Assembly (NCBI GenBank): GCA_031425275.1
Contig: JANPJA010000048.1
Span: 1 to 18,770 of the forward strand
Reading direction: 5' to 3'
Source of the DNA: JAIVGV01 sp031425275
GTDB taxonomy: Bacteria; Acidobacteriota; Blastocatellia; Pyrinomonadales; Pyrinomonadaceae
DNA length: 18,770 nucleotides
Within the stretch, counting starts at the first letter, position 1. Each line of letters starts with the position of its first letter. A program made the position numbers and the translations under genes. The notes under the pieces are model-generated. The model saw nothing but the letters and a program-made list of their open reading frames with translations, did not search any database and was not told where the DNA came from. Below, in pieces: positions 15,465 to 18,770 of this stretch.

Positions 15465-15613
15465 GCGATTAGCGATTAGCGGTTAGCGGTTAGCCAGACA
15501 GTCAAGAAGCGGTTGACGCTAAAAGGCGGGGGCGAGTTTAATCTGAACTCGCCCCCGCCTTATCATTTGGCTAACAGCTAATAGCTAACAGCTAACGGCT
15601 ATCGGCTAATAGC
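15465..15613. repeat. TTAGC-type heptamer inverted repeat (locus 2)
   Basis: The left arm (15465-15495) holds repeated GCGATTA/GCGGTTA units. The right arm (15569-15613) holds the complement (GCTAACA, GCTAATA, GCTAACA, GCTAACG, GCTATCG, GCTAATA). They flank a separate terminator stem and lie between convergent genes. The right arm supplies the TAG stop (15608-15606) of the anti-sigma gene. The base TTAGC unit is shared with the repeat at 10101-10199. Confidence 0.8.
15521..15563. terminator. Bidirectional intrinsic terminator between convergent genes
   Basis: GGCGGGGGCGAGTT (15525-15538) pairs perfectly with AACTCGCCCCCGCC (15546-15559) around a 7-base loop. It is flanked by AAAA on the left and TTAT on the right, so the stem extends and offers short U-runs on both strands. 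It ends the propeller gene (+) and the sigma/anti-sigma operon (-). Confidence 0.85.
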
Positions 15614-16412
15614 TTCCCTCGTGGACGCTGACTTTCGAGAGCGAGAGCACGACGCGCATGGTCTGCGGGCGGCGGTCGAGGGCGGCGGGGACGAAGGCCG
15701 GGTTGCGGCGCAGCGCGGCCTGCACCTGCGCGAGCACGGCCGGGTTGCGCGGCGACTGCATCACTTCGGCCACCGAAGCCGAGCCGTTGCTAAAGACGTT
15801 GGCGACGATGGTGATGTCGTCGGCCTCCTCGTCGCCGTCGCCGCCAGGCGTCGTCATGATCTTGAAGAGGTCGCTGCGCGGGTTCAAACTCGGCGACTCG
15901 CTGCCGAACGACGAACGGCTCTTGACCACGGCGAGTTCTTCGAGCCGGATCGAGTAGGGCAGGTTGAAGTCGCCGTTACGAATCCAGACGACGGTGTCGT
16001 CGTCCCACTGCCGCGCGGCGACGGCCGCGTCGCGCAGGGCACGCATCTGCGGGCGCAGGGCGTTAGCGAGCGTGACGAAGAGCAGGATGGACGAGAGCGC
16101 GCCGACCGTGTAGGGCATCAGGCGCGGTTCGAGCCAGCGCGCGAAGCGTTCCGCGAGGGGCAGCCGCGGCTGCTGCCGCCGCGCCGCCCGCTCGATCATG
16201 ACGGCCGACGTGATCGACGCGGCGAGGTCCGCGGGCGCGAGGGGGCGCGCGAGCGTGGAGAAGCCGCGCACGATGCGCCGCGTCTCGTCGAGTTGCTGGC
16301 GGCAGACCGGGCACACGTCGAGGTGCGCGTCGAACGCCACGGCGGCGGCGCGCGTCAACCCCCCGTCGAGGTAGGGCGAAAAACTCTTTTGTGTGTCATC
16401 GCAATTGAACAT
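15606..16412 (-). CDS. Membrane anti-sigma factor with zinc-finger (ZAS) domain
   Basis: 268 residues from ATG 16412. The N-terminus is a zinc-binding anti-sigma domain: His30-x3-Cys34-x2-Cys37 in HLDVCPVC, plus Cys4, matching the zf-HC2/ZAS pattern. It binds the ECF sigma encoded just upstream. One membrane helix at about 100-118 (MPYTVGALSSILLFVTLANA) separates this cytoplasmic part from a ~150-residue external domain ending near ALRRNPAFVPAALDRRPQT, whose family I do not recognise. Such proteins release sigma after a signal outside the membrane. Oddities: the region before the ATG is heptamer repeat with no Shine-Dalgarno; 515 bases of repeats and a MITE-like element separate it from the sigma gene; and its SY-stop end is repeat-derived. 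Expression may therefore be uncoupled from sigma. Confidence 0.88.
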   Translation of the reverse strand: MFNCDDTQKSFSPYLDGGLTRAAAVAFDAHLDVCPVCRQQLDETRRIVRGFSTLARPLAPADLAASITSAVMIERAARRQQPRLPLAERFARWLEPRLMPYTVGALSSILLFVTLANALRPQMRALRDAAVAARQWDDDTVVWIRNGDFNLPYSIRLEELAVVKSRSSFGSESPSLNPRSDLFKIMTTPGGDGDEEADDITIVANVFSNGSASVAEVMQSPRNPAVLAQVQAALRRNPAFVPAALDRRPQTMRVVLSLSKVSVHEGSY

Positions 16413-16413
16413 A

Positions 16414-16469
16414 GAAGTCAGATATCAGATGTCGGATGTCAGAACAGCCCGGCGACCGGCATCTGACAC
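16414..16469. repeat. ATGTCAG-type heptamer repeat (locus 3)
   Basis: Four consecutive heptamers (GAAGTCA, GATATCA, GATGTCG, GATGTCA) occupy 16414-16441. A short inverted copy, GGCATCTGACA, follows at 16459-16469. The array begins two bases before the anti-sigma ATG (minus strand), replacing the normal ribosome-binding region. Confidence 0.65.
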
Positions 16470-16486
16470 ACGCCATCCAGCAAGTA

Positions 16487-16764
16487 CCTTTTGAGCGGAT
16501 GGCTGGCCCACCCCGGCTGCTCCCTTATTCAGGGGGCATCCGGCCGACCTCTCCGGCGTCGGCCGCTTCGCGCCCGGCACGTCCGAAGCGGCGTCGGCGT
16601 GGGTACGGTGTTGCTGGCCGCATCCCTCGCGCCCGCGCGCTTCGGCGGGCCACCCGCGTCTGCCGCCTCCGCCGAAACCTAGCGGTCGCCGCCCCCCGAC
16701 CCACTGGCACCTTGGTTTATCGGTCGAGCCGGGGTGGGGCAACCATCCGCCATCAAAGAGCTTT
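16487..16764. mobile_element. MITE-like element with ~30-bp imperfect terminal inverted repeats
   Basis: The left end (from 16487; core GGATGGCTGGCCCACCCCGG at 16497-16516) matches the reverse complement of the right end (core CCGGGGTGGGGCAACCATCC at 16729-16748). The match extends outward through TTTGA/TCAAA to about 33 bases with a few mismatches and gaps. The interior has no convincing gene; the open frames inside it overlap in several registers. It is about 280 bp, bracketed by heptamer loci 3 and 4, and fills most of the gap between the sigma and anti-sigma genes. No clear target-site duplication was seen. Confidence 0.5.
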
Positions 16765-16925
16765 GTCCGTGGTCAGTGGTCAGTGGTCAGTCGTCCGTGG
16801 TCAGTCATCCGTGGTCAGTCATCCGTGGTCAGTTGTCGGTAGCTTAACTTCGTCATGAGTCTGCAACCCACCAAGCTCGAACAACTGACCACTGACCACT
16901 GACCACTGATCACTGACCACTGACC
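16765..16925. repeat. GTCAGTG-type heptamer inverted repeat (locus 4)
   Basis: The left arm (16765-16841) is eleven consecutive heptamers of the GTCAGTG/GTCCGTG family. The right arm (about 16872-16925) is the complement in five to six units. The arms also pair through GGTCAGTTGT and ACAACTGACC near the centre, so a very long stem is possible. The array begins a few bases past the sigma-factor stop at 16928. Confidence 0.85.
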
Positions 16926-16927
16926 AA

Positions 16928-17593
16928 TCAAAATATCCCTTCCAACCTGCGCCGCAGTTCGGCGCGTCCGCGTGAGAGCCGCGACTTGACGGTGCCGACG
17001 CTGATCTCGAGGGCCTCCGCCACCTCCTCGTAACTCATCCCTTCCACGTCGCGCAGCACGACGGCCTCGCGGTAGGGGCGCGCGATCCCGCCGAGGGCCG
17101 AGAGCATCGCGCGCTCGCGCTCGCGGGCCAGCGTCTCCTGTTCCGGGTCGCGGGCGCGATCGTCGCGCAGGCGCGAGGCGAGCGGGGTCTCGGAGTCGCC
17201 CGCCGGCTCGTCGAGTGAGACGGTCACGGAGCGGCGGCGTCTGCGCCACCAGCGCCAGCGGTTGCGCGCCTGATTGAGGGCGATGCGGTAGAGCCAAGTT
17301 CGCACGTCCGCGTCGCCGCGGAAGTTGGCGATGGAGCGGAAGGCTTGCAGGAAAGTCTCCTGCGTCAGGTCGCGCGCCTCCTCCGGGTCTTCGGTCAAGC
17401 GGCAGAGCAGGGCGTAAACGTCGCCGCTGCGGTCGGTGACGAGGCGGTCGAAGGCGGCGGCGTCGCCGGCGCGGAGTCTGTCAAGGAACAAGTCTTCGGC
17501 GGAAGTGACGGGACGCGACTCGTCGAGAGACGCCGGCGCGGCGGCCTCCAACTCCAACTGCCCGCAAAGGGCGACTGGTTCGACGAAACTCAA
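16928..17593 (-). CDS. ECF (RpoE-type) RNA polymerase sigma factor
   Basis: 221 residues. The start is TTG 17593, chosen because GGAGG (17600-17604) lies six bases upstream; the frame is open to 17746 but the extra residues look non-homologous. Sigma region 2 spans about 48-112 (AFDRLVTDRSGDVYALLCRL, DLTQETFLQAFRSIANF, DVRTWLYRIALNQARNRWR). A charged linker follows, then region 4 at about 165-215 (LRDVEGMSYEEVAEALEISV, GTVKSRLSRGRAELRRRL). It directs RNA polymerase to a small stress regulon when released from the anti-sigma encoded next on the strand. A GGAACA-N17-GTCTAT sequence upstream suggests self-activation. The N-terminal ~30 residues are longer than the ECF minimum and not conserved. 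Confidence 0.93.
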   Translation of the reverse strand: MSFVEPVALCGQLELEAAAPASLDESRPVTSAEDLFLDRLRAGDAAAFDRLVTDRSGDVYALLCRLTEDPEEARDLTQETFLQAFRSIANFRGDADVRTWLYRIALNQARNRWRWWRRRRRSVTVSLDEPAGDSETPLASRLRDDRARDPEQETLARERERAMLSALGGIARPYREAVVLRDVEGMSYEEVAEALEISVGTVKSRLSRGRAELRRRLEGIF

Positions 17594-17656
17594 GATCGTC
17601 CTCCGGCGGCTGGCGGCGACCCCAACACCTCGGCCGCTCTCCGTAGAGACATCCAC

Positions 17657-17685
17657 ATAGACACCCCCGCCGCGCAGACTGTTCC
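17657..17685 (-). promoter_or_regulatory. Candidate ECF-type autoregulatory promoter
   Basis: On the minus strand, GGAACA (17685-17680), 17 bases, GTCTAT (17662-17657). This resembles RpoE-type promoters (GGAAC at -35, GTC/TCTA at -10, spacing 16-17). It sits about 64 bases before the sigma TTG start, where an autoregulated promoter is expected. Confidence 0.55.
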
Positions 17686-17784
17686 CGAATAACTTTTGAC
17701 CCCGCGGCCCGCCGCCTTGGGGCGCGTCCGGCCGGGAGCCTAGCACGCGGCTAAAGGGCGGTCAACGAACGCTTTCCCGCCCGC

Positions 17785-17814
17785 TTGACAACGCCGCGAG
17801 CCAGCCCGTAGAGT
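17785..17814 (+). promoter_or_regulatory. sigma70-type promoter of the TPR-protein gene
   Basis: TTGACA (17785-17790, perfect -35), 18 bases, TAGAGT (17809-17814, four of six). It lies 68 bases before the GTG at 17883 and is the best -35 box in the window. Confidence 0.7.
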
Positions 17815-17882
17815 GAGCCGCTTGGCCCCCACTCCGGTAAATAGAACGCGCACGCCTGTGCGATGTTGCGAAAGAAAATAAG

Positions 17883-18707
17883 GTGGCTCGACACACGAAA
17901 AAACACGCCCGCGAAGTCCGCCGCGACAAGTTGCGCGACGGCGCTCTGAGAAGGATCGAATCGGTCGGCGACCGCCTCGAAGGACGCGGCAATGTAATCC
18001 TCTACGCTCTCGGCGGCCTCGCCCTCGTCGGTCTGCTGGCCTTCGTTTACTCGCTGTGGAGCGGGAAGAAGGCGAACGAGGCGCAGCAGGCCATGGGCCG
18101 CGCCATCGAGATCGCGAGCGCGAAGGTCTCCTCCGTGCCCGCGCCCGCCGCCGGCCCGCCCGAACTGACTTACACGACCGAGCGCGAGCGGGCCGAGCGC
18201 GCCGCCGCGGAGTTTAAAAAGGTCGCGGACAAGTACGGCGAGCCGTACCGCTCGCAGGCCAACTATCTCCGCGCCGCTAACCTTTTGAGCTTTGACCGCG
18301 CGCAGGGCGCGAGCCAGCTTGAAGAGTTGACTAAGAACTCGAACGCCGAAGTGGCCGCGTGGGCCAAGTTCGCGCTGGGGCAAGCGCGCGAGTCAGACAG
18401 TCAGTATGATGCGGCCGCCGCGCTCTACCGTGAGCTTGCCACGGCCCGCGAGCCGCGCGTCGTCCCCGCCGACACCGCGAACGTCCGACTCGCCGCCGTC
18501 CTCGAAAAGCAGGGCAAAACCCCGGAGGCCGCGGAAATTCTTTTCCAGATAGTCAAAGCCTCGCGCGAGGCGAAAGATAAAGCGGGCAAGCCCGCCACGC
18601 CCTCGGCGGCGGCGCGCGACGCGGCGGAGAAACTCGAAACGCTCGACCCCGCCAAGCACGCGCAACTCCCGCCGGAGCCGGCGGCCGCGTCGGGCCTCCC
18701 TTCGTAA
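17883..18707 (+). CDS. Membrane-anchored TPR-like protein (YfgM-type)
   Basis: 274 residues from GTG 17883; the upstream purines are a poor Shine-Dalgarno. It opens with a basic cytoplasmic segment (MARHTKKHAREVRRDKLRDG), then one membrane helix at about 38-58 (VILYALGGLALVGLLAFVYS). A helical, Ala-rich external domain follows, with TPR-like units: ERAAAEFKKVADKYGEPYRS, AAWAKFALGQARESDSQYDA and ANVRLAAVLEKQGKTPEAAE. This layout fits the YfgM/TPR_21 type, periplasmic helpers of protein export or assembly, but the match is to architecture rather than to specific residues. The C-terminus is Pro/Ala-rich and probably unstructured. It has its own promoter and a palindrome downstream at the window edge. 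Confidence 0.7.
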   Translation: MARHTKKHAREVRRDKLRDGALRRIESVGDRLEGRGNVILYALGGLALVGLLAFVYSLWSGKKANEAQQAMGRAIEIASAKVSSVPAPAAGPPELTYTTERERAERAAAEFKKVADKYGEPYRSQANYLRAANLLSFDRAQGASQLEELTKNSNAEVAAWAKFALGQARESDSQYDAAAALYRELATAREPRVVPADTANVRLAAVLEKQGKTPEAAEILFQIVKASREAKDKAGKPATPSAAARDAAEKLETLDPAKHAQLPPEPAAASGLPS

Positions 18708-18748
18708 CAATTACTGATTTGATTCAGCAGTCGTGGGCCGCGAGGTTG

Positions 18749-18770
18749 AAGTTGTAGCGCGCTACAACTT
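18749..18770. terminator. Perfect 22-bp palindrome at the window edge
   Basis: The last 22 bases read the same on both strands (AAGTTGTAG, CGCG, CTACAACTT). As RNA this is a 9-bp stem with a tetraloop, 41 bases past the TPR gene stop. It may be the terminator of that gene, or part of a repeat. The bases that would show a U-run lie outside the window. Confidence 0.4.

Noticed and set aside
16436..16858. 140-aa plus-strand ORF between the sigma and anti-sigma genes
   Set aside because: It runs across the MITE-like element and heptamer array; its protein is low-complexity Arg/Pro/Ser text ending in repeat translation (VVSGQWSVV), with no ribosome site.
16414..16925. CRISPR array interpretation of the repeats near the sigma factor
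   Set aside because: Units are 7 bp, directly abutting without spacers and arranged as inverted arms; no cas gene is nearby.
17751..18383. 210-aa minus-strand ORF opposite the TPR-like gene
   Set aside because: Shadow frame; the plus strand has a good promoter, a membrane helix and TPR-like units.

Overview
The window reads as chromosomal DNA from a high-GC, environmental Gram-negative bacterium, most likely an Acidobacteriota of the Blastocatellia type. That placement is an inference from gene content: a split glycine decarboxylase (gcvPA + gcvPB), a Uma2 nuclease gene, a secreted Asp-box propeller with Calx-beta and DUF4214 modules, many TTG/GTG starts, and degenerate 7-bp repeats between genes. 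No rRNA, tRNA or CRISPR array was found.

Layout. 1-115 is the tail of an unknown gene. 175-471 (+) is a small Cys-cluster protein. 521-3945 is a run of minus-strand genes: a 51-aa bacterial metallothionein, a six-helix membrane protein, a subclass B3 metallo-beta-lactamase, 3-methyladenine DNA glycosylase I (tag), a three-helix membrane protein, a possible 54-aa coupled ORF, and a YdhR-type monooxygenase. A secreted protein of unknown function follows (4036-5310). 5515-6074 is a relic integron: a 190-bp gene cassette with a complete attC, then the last ~85 residues of an integron integrase whose second catalytic arginine is a leucine. The geometry is canonical, with the integrase pointing away from the array. 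6157-11313 is the glycine cleavage operon gcvT-gcvH-gcvPA-(uma2)-gcvPB, all on the minus strand, with a sigma70-like promoter at 11388-11416 and a terminator at 6099-6143. A divergent promoter (11445-11473) drives the large secreted propeller gene (11676-15460), which carries a frameshift near 15018. Convergent to it are an ECF sigma factor (16928-17593) and its zinc-binding anti-sigma factor (15606-16412). The sigma gene has a candidate autoregulated promoter (GGAACA-N17-GTCTAT). The window closes with a TPR-type membrane-anchored protein (17883-18707) and a palindrome.

How the genes work together. GcvT, GcvH and GcvPA/PB form the glycine cleavage complex, which converts glycine to CO2, ammonia and methylene-tetrahydrofolate. 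The ECF/anti-sigma pair is a membrane signalling module. The metallothionein, beta-lactamase, Tag and monooxygenase are stress or detoxification functions, though only some of them look co-transcribed.

The most interesting structures are non-coding. They are the fossil integron, and a family of 7-bp-period repeats at four gene boundaries, three of them clear inverted pairs. Two of these loci supply the stop codons of the adjacent genes (gcvT and the anti-sigma gene), and two bracket a ~280-bp MITE-like element between the sigma and anti-sigma genes.
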